Below are positions 1-10,618 of a DNA stretch of 64,000 nucleotides, in pieces. Within the stretch, counting starts at the first letter, position 1; every line of letters starts with the position of its first letter. Source of the DNA: Domibacillus mangrovi (GTDB lineage: Bacteria > Bacillota > Bacilli > Bacillales > Domibacillaceae); contig NZ_MRWQ01000009.1 in assembly GCF_001906925.1 (NCBI RefSeq), positions 1 through 64,000 of the forward strand, in the 5' to 3' direction. Below the pieces are notes generated by a model. It ran no database searches. It was not told where the DNA came from and saw only the letters and a program-made list of their open reading frames with translations. The translations under genes were made by a program, and so were the position numbers.

Positions 1-92
1 GAGGGATACCCAAGTCTGGCTGAAGGGATCGGTCTTGAAAACCGACAGGGGAGTCAAATCCCGCAGGGGTTCGAATCCCCTTCCCTCCTCCA
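1..92 (+). tRNA. tRNA-Ser (UGA), first base outside window
   Basis: A long variable arm and the anticodon loop CTTGAAA give anticodon TGA, so this reads UCA-type serine codons. The acceptor 3' strand TCCCTCC at 82-88 pairs with GGAGGGA, whose first G lies just before base 1, so the gene is cut by one base at the window edge. CCA is encoded at 90-92. The discriminator base is T89; serine tRNAs of Bacillus normally have G there. Confidence 0.93.
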
Positions 93-110
93 TTTTTAAT
101 TTATTATCGT

Positions 111-186
111 CGCGGGGTGGAGCAGTTCGGTAGCTCGTCGGGCTCATCGCAGGAGGTCGCGGGTTCGAGTCCCGTCCGGACCGCCA
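111..186 (+). pseudogene. Chimeric tRNA: 5' half initiator tRNA-fMet, 3' half tRNA-Asp
   Basis: Bases 111-147 match the 5' half of a Bacillus initiator tRNA: acceptor CGCGGGG, D arm, anticodon-stem strand TCGGG and anticodon CAT. From 148 the sequence is the 3' half of tRNA-Asp: the GCAGG anticodon-stem strand, the T arm and acceptor strand CCGGACC with GCCA. The two halves cannot fold together: of seven acceptor pairs only three remain (positions 2, 6 and 7), and the anticodon stem has two mismatches. In the trnB order of B. subtilis fMet and Asp are adjacent at exactly this place (Ser-fMet-Asp-Phe), so a deletion of about one tRNA unit explains it. It is very unlikely to be functional. A collapsed assembly of the repetitive cluster is the alternative. 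Confidence 0.88.
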
Positions 187-195
187 TTTTTTAAT

Positions 196-271
196 GGCTC
201 AGTAGCTCAGTCGGTAGAGCAAAGGACTGAAAATCCTTGTGTCGGCGGTTCGATTCCGTCCTGAGCCACCA
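196..271 (+). tRNA. tRNA-Phe (GAA)
   Basis: A complete cloverleaf: acceptor GGCTCAG pairs with CTGAGCC, the anticodon loop CTGAAAA holds GAA, the T loop is TTCGATT, and CCA is encoded at the 3' end. Confidence 0.95.
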
Positions 272-283
272 TTTATAGTTTTG

Positions 284-359
284 GCGGCTATGGCGAAGTG
301 GTTAACGCATCGGATTGTGGCTCCGACACTCGTGGGTTCGATTCCCATTAGTCGCCCCA
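284..359 (+). tRNA. tRNA-His (GTG)
   Basis: The anticodon is GTG. Acceptor GCGGCTA (284-290) pairs with TAGTCGC (349-355), with one G-T pair. C356 is the discriminator, and G283 can serve as the extra G(-1) typical of histidine tRNA. CCA is encoded. Confidence 0.94.
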
Positions 360-381
360 TCTGATTTAACTTACTATCTTC

Positions 382-455
382 GCGGGTGTAGTTTAATGGT
401 AAAACCTCAGCCTTCCAAGCTGATGTCGTGGGTTCGATTCCCATCACCCGCTCCA
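382..455 (+). tRNA. tRNA-Gly (TCC)
   Basis: Acceptor GCGGGTG pairs with CACCCGC, the anticodon loop holds TCC, and CCA is encoded (453-455). Confidence 0.95.
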
Positions 456-465
456 TTTAAATAAT

Positions 466-539
<74 letters not shown>

Positions 540-549
540 TTAGTTTTAT

Positions 550-624
550 TCCGCAGTAGCTCAGTGGTAGAGCAATCGGCTGTTAACCGATCGGTCGCAA
601 GTTCGAGTCTTGCCTGCGGAGCCA
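550..624 (+). tRNA. tRNA-Asn (GTT)
   Basis: Acceptor TCCGCAG pairs with CTGCGGA, the anticodon is GTT, and G621 is followed by an encoded CCA. Confidence 0.95.
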
Positions 625-632
625 TATTCATT

Positions 633-723
633 GGGGAAGTACTCAAGAGGCTGAAGAGGCGCCCCTGCTAAGGGTGTAGGTCGGGTAACCGGCGCGAGGG
701 TTCAAATCCCTCCTTCTCCGCCA
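633..723 (+). tRNA. tRNA-Ser (GCT)
   Basis: This is a class II tRNA with a long variable arm and anticodon GCT. The acceptor strand GGGGAAG (633-639) pairs with CTTCTCC with one G-T pair. The discriminator is G and CCA is encoded. Confidence 0.94.
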
Positions 724-727
724 GTTT

Positions 728-799
728 GGCCCCTTGGTCAAGCGGTTAAGACACCGCCCTTTCACGGCGGTAACACGGGTTCGAATCCCGTAGGGGTCA
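728..799 (+). tRNA. tRNA-Glu (TTC), 3' end TCA instead of CCA
   Basis: Acceptor GGCCCCT pairs with AGGGGTC (792-798), and the anticodon is TTC. Discriminator A799 is followed by TCA (800-802), a one-base change from CCA, so the trailer must be trimmed and CCA added. This is the last gene of the cluster, just before the terminator. Confidence 0.92.
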
Positions 800-807
800 T
801 CATTTTT

Positions 808-854
808 AAAAACGCTTCAAGGAATTTTTTATAATTCCTTGAAGCGTTTTTTTT
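808..854 (+). terminator. Rho-independent terminator of the tRNA cluster
   Basis: The arms AACGCTTCAAGGAATT and AATTCCTTGAAGCGTT form a perfect stem closed by a short T/A loop and followed by a run of T. Confidence 0.95.
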
Positions 855-944
855 ATTCCATTTTAAATTCATAAAAACTTTACATGATTAGTATAGTTAT
901 TTATATATGAATCAGGGAATATAGTAATAGTTGTTCTTCCAAAA

Positions 945-1060
945 TTTTATCCGGTATTAATGGACAGTAAAACTCCGGTCAGTTCGGGCCGGCATGAAGC
1001 CGTTCACTTAGGTATTGCCAAAGGACGCAGTGATCTTTACTACTAGCTTTTTTATCACAA
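945..1060 (+). repeat. Modular structured repeat, copy A (degenerate)
   Basis: The head TTTATCCGGTATTAATGGACAG is followed at once by the middle module (GGTTCGGGCCGGCTGAAGCC family, here CAGTTCGGGCCGGCATGAAG) and the block TATTGCC..GGACGC..CTTTAC. The first hairpin module and a recognisable tail are missing. It lies in the 550-bp gap between the tRNA terminator and glgB. I see no gene in the rest of the gap (860-1415), which is AT-rich and should hold the glg promoter, but no convincing -35/-10 pair stands out. Confidence 0.7.
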
Positions 1061-1415
1061 TGAGGATCAGCTTCATGTTAATCATAGAAAAAACAGATAG
1101 ATAGATTCTAAATTTATATAAATCTTGCAGGCCAAATAGGCAGCCCTGTCGTATATTAGGCAAAGGGATTCAACTTCCAGTTTTAAAGGTCTGTGTATGT
1201 TTTAGGATGCGGAGCGATATTTTTACCTACATCTTTAAAAATTTGTCAATAAGGATAAGAATGTCCATCTATAAAATTGATTCAAATATTTAATAAAATG
1301 AAGGAAGGAAATTTATCTTTTACACAGAATACTAACAATATTAGAAAAATACGGAATTATTTGAAATTTCATTTTTTTAACTTCATCAAGAATACATAAC
1401 AAAAGGGTGTGGACC

Positions 1416-3290
1416 ATGTCATCGAATTTAGTTTATCCAAGTGATTTTGATCTTCATTTGTTTCATGAAGGAAATTTATTTAAAGCTTACAATTTATTTG
1501 GAGCGCACGTTCGAAACGGAAAAACAATTTTTGTTTTATGGGCACCAAATGCAAAAAAAGTACGGGTAATAGGTGACTTTAATGAATGGAATGGACATAC
1601 GGCAGAAATGAAGCGTACAACAAACGAAGGTGTGTGGTTTCTTGAGTTACCAGAAAACTTAGAAGGATCTCTTTATAAGTATGAAATTGTTTCAGAAAGT
1701 GGAAGAGTCATTCACAAAACGGATCCTTTTGCCTTTATGACGGAGTTACGCCCCAGAACAGCAAGTATTGTACATACACTTGACGGGTACATATGGCATG
1801 ATGAAAAATGGCGTAATGACCATCGTCTTTCTCATATATATGAAGAACCATTAGCTATATATGAAATGCATTTAGGTACATGGAAGAAAAAAGGTAAAGG
1901 AGAAGATGACCTTTATACGTATCGTGAATTAGCAGATATGCTGATCCCTCACGTAAAAGAGCAGGGCTTTACACATATTGAGGTAATGCCGGTTACAGAA
2001 CATCCATTTGACCGTTCCTGGGGTTATCAAAGTACTGGCTATTATGCAGCAACACGCCGGTATGGAAAACCGGAAGATTTTATGTACTTCGTCGATGAAT
2101 GTCATCGCTACGGTCTTGGCGTTATTATGGACTGGGTACCAGGTCATTTTTGTAAAGATTCGCATGGACTTCATAATTTCGATGGCGGATTTAGCTACGA
2201 ATATGAAAACAATTGGGATCGTGAAAATTACGTATGGGGAACAGCAAATTTTGATTTGAGCAAAACGGAAGTACATAGCTTTTTAATTTCAAATGCGCTT
2301 TTCTGGATGGATTATTATCATATAGACGGTTTTCGTGTCGATGCGGTATCAAATATTTTTTATTGGCCCAACCGGGATGGATTGGAACCAAATCCGCACG
2401 GTGTCTCTTTTTTACAGAAATTAAATAAAGCAGTGTTCGCATTTAAACCAGAAGCACTGATGATCGCAGAAGATTCAAGTGACTGGCCGCAAGTTACAGC
2501 CCCGGTCCATCAAGGTGGCATTGGATTTAATTATAAATGGAATATGGGCTGGATGAATGATGTACTTGATTATATGGAGACACACTGGAATGAACGTCCA
2601 GATAAGCATCATCTGATGACATTCTCCCTCATGTATACGTATTCGGAAAACTATATTTTACCTTTCTCACATGATGAAGTTGTTCATGGCAAAAAATCAT
2701 TGCTTGATAAAATGCCAGGTGATTATTGGCAAAAGTTTGCACAGCTTAGGCTTCTGCTCATGTTCATGATGGCGCATCCTGGTAAAAAACTGTTGTTCAT
2801 GGGTACGGAGATAGCTCCATTTTCTGAGTGGAAAGACCTTGAAGAAGTAGACTGGCACTTGATGGATTACGATATGCACCGCAGCTTTAATGATTATTTT
2901 AAACAGCTTATGCACGTATATAAAACGCTCCCTTCTTTATATGAATTAGACCATAGTCCAGATGGATTCCAGTGGATTGATGTCCATAACCAAAATCAAA
3001 GTGTGCTTTCTTTTATAAGAAAAGATAAAGAAGGAAATGCAGTTATTGCCGTTTATAATTTTGGAGATTATGGGTACAGTGATTATAAAATAGGAGTATC
3101 TGAAATAGGTACTTATGAAGAACTATTAAACAGCGATGAGGCGGCTTTCGGCGGCTCCAATCAAGTAAATAATAGGAAGATTGAAGCAGTTGTGGAGGGA
3201 ATACATGGACAGCCTGCTTATGTCAATATAAATTTACCACCATTCGGCGCAGTATATTTGCAGCGTATAGAAGATAAAGGGAGGAACTAA
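1416..3290 (+). CDS. glgB: 1,4-alpha-glucan branching enzyme GlgB
   Basis: This GH13 enzyme adds alpha-1,6 branches to glycogen in the cytoplasm. An N-terminal CBM48-like domain comes first, then the barrel. The catalytic set is visible: the nucleophile Asp in GFRVDAV (codon 2340), the acid/base Glu in AEDSSDWP (codon 2469) and the Asp of SHDEVVHG (codon 2673). The protein is 624 aa from ATG 1416, against 627 in B. subtilis. The frame is open from GTG 1407, but AAAGGG sits directly on that codon and is well spaced for 1416. It is the first gene of a five-gene glycogen operon, with one base between it and glgC. Confidence 0.97.
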   Translation: MSSNLVYPSDFDLHLFHEGNLFKAYNLFGAHVRNGKTIFVLWAPNAKKVRVIGDFNEWNGHTAEMKRTTNEGVWFLELPENLEGSLYKYEIVSESGRVIHKTDPFAFMTELRPRTASIVHTLDGYIWHDEKWRNDHRLSHIYEEPLAIYEMHLGTWKKKGKGEDDLYTYRELADMLIPHVKEQGFTHIEVMPVTEHPFDRSWGYQSTGYYAATRRYGKPEDFMYFVDECHRYGLGVIMDWVPGHFCKDSHGLHNFDGGFSYEYENNWDRENYVWGTANFDLSKTEVHSFLISNALFWMDYYHIDGFRVDAVSNIFYWPNRDGLEPNPHGVSFLQKLNKAVFAFKPEALMIAEDSSDWPQVTAPVHQGGIGFNYKWNMGWMNDVLDYMETHWNERPDKHHLMTFSLMYTYSENYILPFSHDEVVHGKKSLLDKMPGDYWQKFAQLRLLLMFMMAHPGKKLLFMGTEIAPFSEWKDLEEVDWHLMDYDMHRSFNDYFKQLMHVYKTLPSLYELDHSPDGFQWIDVHNQNQSVLSFIRKDKEGNAVIAVYNFGDYGYSDYKIGVSEIGTYEELLNSDEAAFGGSNQVNNRKIEAVVEGIHGQPAYVNINLPPFGAVYLQRIEDKGRN

Positions 3291-3291
3291 T

Positions 3292-4455
3292 ATGGCAAAA
3301 CAAAAATGTGTAGCGATGCTTCTGGCAGGAGGGAAAGGCAGTCGTTTAAAAGAATTGACGGAGAGCTTGGCAAAACCGGCTGTACCATATGGTGGAAAGT
3401 ATCGCATTATTGATTTCCCACTTTCTAATTGTGCAAATTCTGGTATTCATACGGTCGGTGTACTGACTCAGTATCAGCCGCTCGTTCTAAACTCATACAT
3501 CGGGATTGGCAGCGCTTGGGATCTGGACCGCAGAAATGGTGGTGTGACAGTTTTACCTCCGTATAGTGAATCATCGGAAGTAAAGTGGTATTCCGGTACA
3601 GCAAGTGCGATATATCAAAACTTAAATTATATTAAACAGTATGATCCCGAGTATGTGCTTATTCTGTCAGGAGATCATATTTATAAAATGAATTATGATA
3701 TTATGCTAGATTATCATATTGAAAAACAGGCAGATGTGACGATATCAGTTATTGAAGTGCCATGGGTTGAAGCAAGCCGTTTTGGCATCATGAAAACAGA
3801 TGAATCTTTCAATGTGACACGCTTTGATGAAAAACCAGAAAAGCCGGAAAGCAACCTTGCTTCAATGGGTATTTACATTTTTAAATGGTCGGTACTAAGA
3901 GAATATTTGGAAATGGATGAAAACAATCCAGATTCATCAAACGATTTCGGGAAAGATGTCATTCCAGCGATGCTATCAGATGAGTTAAAATTAGTTGCTT
4001 ATCCATTTCAAGGTTACTGGAAAGACGTTGGAACGGTGAAAAGTTTGTGGGAAGCAAATATGGATTTATTGGATGATGAACAGGATTTGAATTTATTTGA
4101 ACACTCGTGGCGTATTTATTCAGTTAATCCAAATCAGCCGCCGCAAATTATCGGCAACGATGCTGTTATCAAACATTCGCTTGTAAATGAGGGTTGCGTC
4201 ATTGACGGTGAAATTCAGAATTCTGTTATGTTCCAAGGTGTTGAAGTAGAGAAAGAAGCGGTTGTAAAAGAGTGCGTTGTGATGCCAAATGCGCGTATTG
4301 GACGAGGATCTTTCATTGAACGGTCCATTGTCATGAGCGATCTTGAAGTGCCAGAAAATACGATTATTCGCAATGAATCTGATGATATTTTACTCATTAC
4401 AGAAGCTTTCTTAGCAGAACATACACAAGAACGGACGAAATTGGAGGAAGCTTAA
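3292..4455 (+). CDS. glgC: Glucose-1-phosphate adenylyltransferase GlgC
   Basis: It makes ADP-glucose from ATP and glucose-1-phosphate, the committed step of bacterial glycogen synthesis. The N-terminal nucleotidyltransferase signature LAGGKGSRL lies at residues 11-19, followed by [19 protein letters not shown]. The C-terminal third is a left-handed beta-helix of hexapeptide type ([19 protein letters not shown] region). The length, 387 aa, is normal. The start has GGGAGG seven bases upstream. Its stop shares one base with the glgD start (TAATG), so the two are probably translationally coupled and form the GlgCD complex. Confidence 0.97.
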   Translation: MAKQKCVAMLLAGGKGSRLKELTESLAKPAVPYGGKYRIIDFPLSNCANSGIHTVGVLTQYQPLVLNSYIGIGSAWDLDRRNGGVTVLPPYSESSEVKWYSGTASAIYQNLNYIKQYDPEYVLILSGDHIYKMNYDIMLDYHIEKQADVTISVIEVPWVEASRFGIMKTDESFNVTRFDEKPEKPESNLASMGIYIFKWSVLREYLEMDENNPDSSNDFGKDVIPAMLSDELKLVAYPFQGYWKDVGTVKSLWEANMDLLDDEQDLNLFEHSWRIYSVNPNQPPQIIGNDAVIKHSLVNEGCVIDGEIQNSVMFQGVEVEKEAVVKECVVMPNARIGRGSFIERSIVMSDLEVPENTIIRNESDDILLITEAFLAEHTQERTKLEEA

Positions 4456-5471
4456 TGAAAAAATCAATGCTTGGTATTATTGATGTTACGATGTATCCGG
4501 AAGAATTGGGTCAGTTATCTGCTCACCGATCACCGGCAGCAATTCCGTTTGCAGGCCGATATCGGTTAATAGATTTTATTATATCTAATATGGTTAATTC
4601 AGGGATTCAAAGTGTCGCTATTTTCCCGTCGTCATCACCATCTCGTTCGTTAATGGATCATCTTGGCTCAGGGAAAGACTGGGATTTAAACCGGAAGCGT
4701 GATGGATTATTTTTCTTTCCAGCGCTGTCTAAAGATGGACAATTAAGCCGTCTTGACGAACACCGTGATTATTTTGAGCGAAGCCAACAAAAATACGTAC
4801 TCGTATCAAACTGTACGACGGTTGCAAATATGGATTTTACACCAGCCCTGGACCGTTTTATTAATCAGGAATGTGACTTACTTGAAATTACGCATAAAGG
4901 CAAGTCAGCTGAAATGTATATTACATCGCTTCCTTTGCTAATGGAAATAATTGATAATCGACATAAAACAGGTTATAAAACGATAAAAGATGCATCAGAA
5001 GATGAAAAATCGCCTTATACAAGATGCAAGTATGAATATGATGGCCTTTTAAAATGTATTAAAACGATCAATGACTATTATCAAACGAGCATGAATTTGC
5101 TTGAAAAAGAAAAATGGAGCCAATTATTTAATGAGTTCCAGCCTATTTTTACAAAAGTAAAAGATGAGCCACCGACAAAATACATAGATGGTTCACACGT
5201 TACGAATTCAATGATTGCAAATGGCTGTAATATTGAAGGAGAAGTGAACCACAGCATTATTTTTCGAGCGGTGTATATTGGAAAAGAGTCGACGATTCAA
5301 AACAGCATTGTCATGCAAAAAAGCAAAATCGGTCATAACTGTGTGCTTGAGCATGTCATTCTTGATAAAGATGTGGTTATTGGAGACGGAGTTGTTTTGC
5401 GTGGAACAGCAGAAGAACCACTTGTTGTGAAAAAAGGATCGGTTGTTGAGAATGTGGTGGCAAGCTCATGA
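4455..5471 (+). CDS. glgD: GlgD, regulatory (non-catalytic) ADP-glucose pyrophosphorylase subunit
   Basis: This is a GlgC paralogue of 338 aa. It keeps the [16 protein letters not shown] segment and the beta-helix C terminus, but the N-terminal GGxGxRL nucleotide loop is replaced by a different sequence ([16 protein letters not shown]). This supports the view of the family that GlgD stimulates GlgC rather than catalysing the reaction well by itself. It is coupled at both ends: one base shared with glgC and an ATGA overlap with glgA. Confidence 0.95.
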   Translation: MKKSMLGIIDVTMYPEELGQLSAHRSPAAIPFAGRYRLIDFIISNMVNSGIQSVAIFPSSSPSRSLMDHLGSGKDWDLNRKRDGLFFFPALSKDGQLSRLDEHRDYFERSQQKYVLVSNCTTVANMDFTPALDRFINQECDLLEITHKGKSAEMYITSLPLLMEIIDNRHKTGYKTIKDASEDEKSPYTRCKYEYDGLLKCIKTINDYYQTSMNLLEKEKWSQLFNEFQPIFTKVKDEPPTKYIDGSHVTNSMIANGCNIEGEVNHSIIFRAVYIGKESTIQNSIVMQKSKIGHNCVLEHVILDKDVVIGDGVVLRGTAEEPLVVKKGSVVENVVASS

Positions 5472-6919
5472 AGGTAATGTTCGCTGTGTCTGAATGTGTA
5501 CCATTTGTCAAATCGGGAGGGCTTGCTGATGTAGCAGGCGCCCTTCCGAAAGAATTGGCGAAACTAGGTGCGGATGTCCGGGTCATTATGCCAAAATACA
5601 GTATGATACCGGAAAAATACCGGGATAGAATGAAAAAAGTTGCCGAATTTACTGTGCCGGTTGGATGGCGTAATCAATATTGCGCTATTTTTGAGCTTGT
5701 ACAGAATGGAATCACCTATTATTTCATTGACAATCTTTATTATTTTAGGCGGGATGGCTTATATGGTCATTATGATGATGGCGAGCGATTTTCTTATTTG
5801 ACACGTGCAGTGCTGGATTCACTATATCATCTTGATTTTTATCCGGATATTTTGCATTGTCATGATTGGCATACAGGGATGATTCCATTTATGCTCAAAG
5901 TTGAACATCAGCACCGTCCAAGGTACGAAAAAATAAAAACTGTATTTACGATTCATAATTTAATGTTCCAAGGGATGTTTCCTCCACAGGCTGTAACCGA
6001 TTTGTTAAATCTACATAGCCAACATTATCAAACAGGTCAACTTGAATTTAACGGCAATACAAATTTTATGAAAGGTGGGATTATATCCTCTGATGCAATT
6101 ACGACAGTAAGTCCAACGTATCGGAATGAAATTTTAAATTCGTATTTCGGGGAAAAAATGGAAGGTATTTTACAGGAGCGACAAGGGGATTTATTAGGCA
6201 TTTTAAATGGCATTGATGATTCGATTTATAGCCCAGAACAAGATGATGCCATTGTCCCTTATAAAGTGGGTGACTGGGATGGAAAAGCAGAAAACAAACA
6301 GAAATTACAAGAATTTTTCCAATTGCCAGTCCGCGAAGATGTTCCTATTATCGGTGTGGTTTCTCGTTTGACGAAGCAAAAAGGTTTTGATCTCGTCACA
6401 CATGTGTTTCATGAAATGATTTCAGATGATGTACAGTTTATTTTGCTTGGGAACGGCGACGCTGAATTTGAAAACTTTTTTAGGGAAATGGAATGGATAT
6501 ATCCGGAAAAAGTTCGTTCATATATTGGTTTTAATGAAAATTTGGCCCATCAAATATATGCAGGGACAGATCTCTTTTTAATGCCTTCACAGTTTGAGCC
6601 TTGTGGCCTTAGTCAAATGATTGCGATGAAATATGGTTCGCTTCCACTCGTTCGTGAAACAGGGGGCTTAAACGATACAGTCCGATCCTATAATATAGAA
6701 ACGGAATTAGGCAATGGATTTTCATTCACCCATTTTAATGCCCATGATATGCTGCATACAATTCGCCGTGCGATACACTTATATCAGAAAGAGCCAGATA
6801 CTTGGGCGAAAATTGTCGAAGAGGCAATGAATGAGGATTATAGCTGGTCGCAGTCGGCTCGGGAATATATGCGCTTGTATGAAGACATATCGACTAGGAG
6901 GGAAAGCCATGTTTTCTGA
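5468..6919 (+). CDS. glgA: Glycogen synthase GlgA (ADP-glucose, GT5)
   Basis: It elongates alpha-1,4-glucan from ADP-glucose. The KxGGL substrate motif is at Lys15 ([15 protein letters not shown]). The GT-B C-terminal domain has the conserved block [19 protein letters not shown] followed by [10 protein letters not shown]. The length of 483 aa is typical. The start overlaps the glgD stop as ATGA. The 3' end overlaps glgP by 11 bases and carries the glgP ribosome binding site. Confidence 0.97.
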   Translation: MKVMFAVSECVPFVKSGGLADVAGALPKELAKLGADVRVIMPKYSMIPEKYRDRMKKVAEFTVPVGWRNQYCAIFELVQNGITYYFIDNLYYFRRDGLYGHYDDGERFSYLTRAVLDSLYHLDFYPDILHCHDWHTGMIPFMLKVEHQHRPRYEKIKTVFTIHNLMFQGMFPPQAVTDLLNLHSQHYQTGQLEFNGNTNFMKGGIISSDAITTVSPTYRNEILNSYFGEKMEGILQERQGDLLGILNGIDDSIYSPEQDDAIVPYKVGDWDGKAENKQKLQEFFQLPVREDVPIIGVVSRLTKQKGFDLVTHVFHEMISDDVQFILLGNGDAEFENFFREMEWIYPEKVRSYIGFNENLAHQIYAGTDLFLMPSQFEPCGLSQMIAMKYGSLPLVRETGGLNDTVRSYNIETELGNGFSFTHFNAHDMLHTIRRAIHLYQKEPDTWAKIVEEAMNEDYSWSQSAREYMRLYEDISTRRESHVF

Positions 6920-9290
6920 AAAAAATGCGTTTCAGGAGTCGTTTAAAAAACGGCTTGAGCAATCGTACAGTATCAGTTTTAATGATTCCACCCGTGCCCA
7001 GCAGTTTGTGACGTTAAGCCAGATGGTTCGTGAGCACATTAGCAAGGAGTGGATTGAAACAAATGAACGGTACCGCCAAGGCAAAAAACAAACGTATTAC
7101 TTATCGATTGAATTTTTACTTGGACGTTTGCTCGGGCAAAATTTAATTAACCTTGGCCTGTATGAAACGCTTGAAACGTGGCTTCGAGACATTGGTATAC
7201 CTCTTGAGGAGTTAGAAAATGTTGAGCCGGATGCAGGATTAGGAAATGGGGGGCTTGGCCGCCTAGCCGCTTGTTTTCTTGATTCTCTTGCGTCACTTGG
7301 CTTGCCGGGACATGGCTTTGGTATACGTTATAAACATGGCTTATTTGAGCAGAAAATGGTTGATGGCTTCCAGATGGAGCTGCCAGAAAATTGGCTTCGC
7401 TACGGATATGTATGGGAAGTGCGTAAATCAGATCTTGCTGTAGAAGTGCCATTTTGGGGAAGTGTTGATGTAGTTGAACGTAAAGAAGGAATAAAATTTC
7501 GCCATGTCGATGCAGAATATGTAAAAGCCGTACCATACGATATACCGGTTATCGGATATGGCGGTGAGACAGTCAATACGCTTCGTCTTTGGACTGCAGA
7601 AACATCAAGTTTTACATTGAATCAAGATGTTCTAAAGTATAAAAAAGAGACAGAAGCCATTTCCGAATTTTTATATCCGGATGATTCAAATGATGACGGG
7701 AAAATTTTGCGTTTAAAGCAGCAATATTTTCTAGTATCAGCAAGTATCCGCTCGATTTTGCGTCAACATTTAAACAATGGAGGCAAGCTACAGAATTTGC
7801 ATGAGCGCGTGGCGATTCATATTAATGATACGCATCCCGTGCTGGCGATACCGGAATTAATGCGTGTATTGTTGGACGATTATCAAATGTCCTGGGAAGA
7901 TGCGTGGCATGTAACGGAAAATACATTTGCTTATACGAACCATACAACATTATCGGAGGCGCTTGAACGCTGGCCTATCCGTATTTTTAGACCGCTGTTG
8001 CCGCGAATTTTCATGATTGTAGAAGAAATTAATGAACGTTTTTGTAAAAGTTTGTGGGAGCAATACCCGGGTGAATGGGAACGAATTGAGAAGATGGCGA
8101 TTGTTGCAAAAGATGAAGTACGGATGGCGCATCTTGCTATTGCAGGCAGCCACAGTGTGAATGGAGTAGCATGGCTGCATACGGAAATTTTAAAAAATCG
8201 TGAAATGAACGATTTTTATCAGTTCTCCCCTCAGAAGTTTAATAATAAAACCAATGGAATCACGCACCGCCGTTGGCTCTTAAAAGCGAATCCAGAGCTG
8301 ACTGCGCTTTTAACAGACACGATTGGCGATGGCTTTAAAAAGGATGCTTCAGAATTGTCAAAACTGGCACCATTTGCGGAGGATTCAGCATTTCTTGAAA
8401 AACTATGGAATGTGAAACTGAAACGAAAAGAAATTTTAGCGAAACGCATTTTTGAACAAAATGGCATTAAAGTTGATCCGACCTCCATTTTTGACGTACA
8501 AGTAAAACGGCTGCACGCATATAAACGACAACTCTTAAATGTTCTTCATATTTTATCATTGTATAACAAGTTGAAAAAGGAACCATCTTTTCATATGCCG
8601 CCGCGGACATTTATTTTCGGTGCAAAAGCATCACCAGGTTATTTTTATGCAAAACGCATTATTAAATTAATTCATTCTGTTGCGGATCTTGTCAACAATG
8701 ATCCGGATACGAAAGGCATCATTACTGTCGTCTTTATGGAAAATTACCGTGTATCGCTTGCAGAAGATATTATTCCCGCCGCGGATATTAGCGAACAAAT
8801 TTCTACAGCGAGTAAAGAAGCCTCGGGTACAGGGAATATGAAGTTTATGATGAATGGTGCCGTGACGATGGGGACGCTGGACGGAGCAAATGTGGAAATT
8901 TTAGAGCAAACAGGACCAGATGATATTTTTATTTTCGGTTTGAAAGCAGAAGAAGTGATGGCATATGAGCGAGACGGAGGTTATCGCTCAATGGATTATT
9001 ACCATCATGATTCGCTTATTCGCCGTACATTGGATCAACTTGTTAATGGCAAACTTGATGACGAAGGATTATTCGATGTGATTTATGACTCTTTGCTAGC
9101 TGAAAACGATCAATATTTTGTCCTAAAAGATTTTGAAGCCTATCGTATAGCTCAGGAAGAAGCTGGACGCATTTATGAACAGGATCCTGAGCGCTGGCGC
9201 AAAATGATGGTCAAAAATATTAGTGGTTCAGGTATTTTCTCCAGTGATCGAACAATTAAAGAATACGCAAATGAAATCTGGAACATCTAA
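6909..9290 (+). CDS. glgP: Glycogen phosphorylase GlgP
   Basis: This PLP enzyme releases glucose-1-phosphate from glycogen ends. The PLP lysine is in [12 protein letters not shown] (Lys645), preceded by STASKEASG. The length of 793 aa from ATG 6909 is close to the 798 of B. subtilis. The open frame extends upstream to 6831 inside glgA, but CTAGGAGGG lies at a good distance before 6909. As last gene of the operon it pairs synthesis with breakdown of the same polymer. A terminator follows directly. Confidence 0.97.
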   Translation: MFSEKNAFQESFKKRLEQSYSISFNDSTRAQQFVTLSQMVREHISKEWIETNERYRQGKKQTYYLSIEFLLGRLLGQNLINLGLYETLETWLRDIGIPLEELENVEPDAGLGNGGLGRLAACFLDSLASLGLPGHGFGIRYKHGLFEQKMVDGFQMELPENWLRYGYVWEVRKSDLAVEVPFWGSVDVVERKEGIKFRHVDAEYVKAVPYDIPVIGYGGETVNTLRLWTAETSSFTLNQDVLKYKKETEAISEFLYPDDSNDDGKILRLKQQYFLVSASIRSILRQHLNNGGKLQNLHERVAIHINDTHPVLAIPELMRVLLDDYQMSWEDAWHVTENTFAYTNHTTLSEALERWPIRIFRPLLPRIFMIVEEINERFCKSLWEQYPGEWERIEKMAIVAKDEVRMAHLAIAGSHSVNGVAWLHTEILKNREMNDFYQFSPQKFNNKTNGITHRRWLLKANPELTALLTDTIGDGFKKDASELSKLAPFAEDSAFLEKLWNVKLKRKEILAKRIFEQNGIKVDPTSIFDVQVKRLHAYKRQLLNVLHILSLYNKLKKEPSFHMPPRTFIFGAKASPGYFYAKRIIKLIHSVADLVNNDPDTKGIITVVFMENYRVSLAEDIIPAADISEQISTASKEASGTGNMKFMMNGAVTMGTLDGANVEILEQTGPDDIFIFGLKAEEVMAYERDGGYRSMDYYHHDSLIRRTLDQLVNGKLDDEGLFDVIYDSLLAENDQYFVLKDFEAYRIAQEEAGRIYEQDPERWRKMMVKNISGSGIFSSDRTIKEYANEIWNI

Positions 9291-9291
9291 T

Positions 9292-9325
9292 AAAAAAGCC
9301 GGTGCATAGATTGCCGGCTTTTTTG
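9292..9325 (+). terminator. Terminator of the glg operon
   Basis: AAAGCCGG and CCGGCTTT pair around a short loop and are followed by a T run. Confidence 0.92.
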
Positions 9326-9404
9326 CTGTTTATTTATCTTTGTCTTTAGTGAACATGCGTCCCCATCCTTTCATTATAGTGTAGATATAATCGTTTTTGT
9401 CCAT

Positions 9405-9434
9405 GAAAAAACCCGCTCATAGAAGAGCAGGTTA
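9405..9434 (-). terminator. Terminator of menA
   Basis: On the minus strand the stem CCTGCTC/GAGCGGG with a TTCTAT loop and a T run begins right at the menA stop codon. Confidence 0.88.
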
Positions 9435-10343
9435 AAAGAGATAACTTAAACATAGACCGATCGATAAAAGAAAACCATACATCGTATTTGTTTGAGCCGT
9501 TAATTTCATGGCAGGCATCATCTCAATAGGGTTCTTTTTTCCTTTAAATCCGTTCACTGCTTTGATTGCTTTTGGAATGCTTAAATAGGTTAAGTACAGC
9601 AAGAAAGAACTGTAAACGCTAAAAAACAGTATGAACACCCACAGGTAAGCGATCATAAACAATGCTACAAGAAGTATGACAGCACGATTATGCCCAATTA
9701 AAATGGCAATCGTTTTCCGTCCCGCTTCTTTGTCCCCAACACGATCACGAATATTGTTTGCCAGGTTGATTGCGCCAATTAAAAGAACGATCGGAATTGA
9801 AAATGAAATGACGGCATTCGAAATGAATCCGGTTTGAATATAAAACGAAATATAAATAATGACGCCACCCATTAAAAAACCGGATGCAAGTTCTCCAAAA
9901 GGTGTGTACGCAATCGGAAGGGGTCCGCCTGTGTATAAATAACCGACTGCCATACAGATCACACCAATCAGACCGATCCACCAAGTTGTCACAGAGCAAA
10001 TAAAAACACCGAGCAAAAGTGCAATAGCGAAAAACAAAAAAGCCATATTCAATACGGTTTTGGGCTTAACACCATTACGTACAATGGCGCCGCCGATGCC
10101 GATCGATTCTTCGGTATCAAGTCCGCGCTTATAATCGAAATATTCATTGAACATGTTCGTAGCCGTTTGAATAAGCAGAGACGCAATCAACATGGCTAAA
10201 AATAAAAAGACATGTAATTCGGTATACTTAAGTGCAAGCGCAGTCCCGAGAAAAACAGGGACAAATGCAGCTGTCAGCGTATGAGGGCGCATAAGCTGCC
10301 ACCATATTTGAAAGCCTGTATCCACAGAAGGGATTTGTTTCAT
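9432..10343 (-). CDS. menA: 1,4-dihydroxy-2-naphthoate polyprenyltransferase MenA
   Basis: This UbiA-family membrane enzyme attaches the prenyl tail to DHNA, giving demethylmenaquinone. It shows the first Asp-rich motif NMFNEYFDYKRGLDTEES and the second region NLANNIRDRVGDKEAGRKT, with about eight hydrophobic segments between and around them. The length of 303 aa is normal. The start has TAGGAG upstream. It is divergent from menF, so the 275-bp gap holds promoters for both halves of the pathway. Confidence 0.96.
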   Translation of the reverse strand: MKQIPSVDTGFQIWWQLMRPHTLTAAFVPVFLGTALALKYTELHVFLFLAMLIASLLIQTATNMFNEYFDYKRGLDTEESIGIGGAIVRNGVKPKTVLNMAFLFFAIALLLGVFICSVTTWWIGLIGVICMAVGYLYTGGPLPIAYTPFGELASGFLMGGVIIYISFYIQTGFISNAVISFSIPIVLLIGAINLANNIRDRVGDKEAGRKTIAILIGHNRAVILLVALFMIAYLWVFILFFSVYSSFLLYLTYLSIPKAIKAVNGFKGKKNPIEMMPAMKLTAQTNTMYGFLLSIGLCLSYLF

Positions 10344-10516
10344 TATATAAGTCTCTCCTAATCAATCATTGTGAACAATTAAACATAATGTTCTTTATCA
10401 AGTGTAGAAAACGAAATTAAAAGTGTCAATCTTTTTTCACAAATTAAAAGAGAAAGAAATCATTTTCGGAAAAATCGAACAATGTCATTCGAAATGAAAA
10501 TCGATGTTAAGTGGTA

Positions 10517-10522
10517 TATAAT
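10517..10522 (+). promoter_or_regulatory. Probable -10 box of the menF operon
   Basis: TATAAT is preceded by TGGTA and lies 97 bases before the proposed menF start. No good -35 hexamer is seen 16-18 bases upstream, so this rests on the -10 box alone. Confidence 0.45.
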
Positions 10523-10618
10523 AAGGAAGAAGAATGCGAATCGTTGACACCCTGCTGAAAACAGGTGTATCTTAAAAGAAGTTTGACCGTTTTTGGTCTG
10601 CACAATGGAGGGATTTCA

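Noticed and set aside
199-456. 85-aa open frame on the minus strand
   Set aside because: It is the antisense of tRNA genes Phe, His and Gly. Phrases such as GIEPTTSAWKAEVLPLNYTR are a well-known false protein produced by tRNA clusters.
1243-1275. TTGTCA and TATAAA before glgB as a promoter
   Set aside because: The spacer would be 21 bases, too long for sigma-A.
1929-2915. Several open frames of 70-115 aa on both strands inside glgB
   Set aside because: They lie wholly in a strongly conserved gene, have no ribosome binding sites and no family features.
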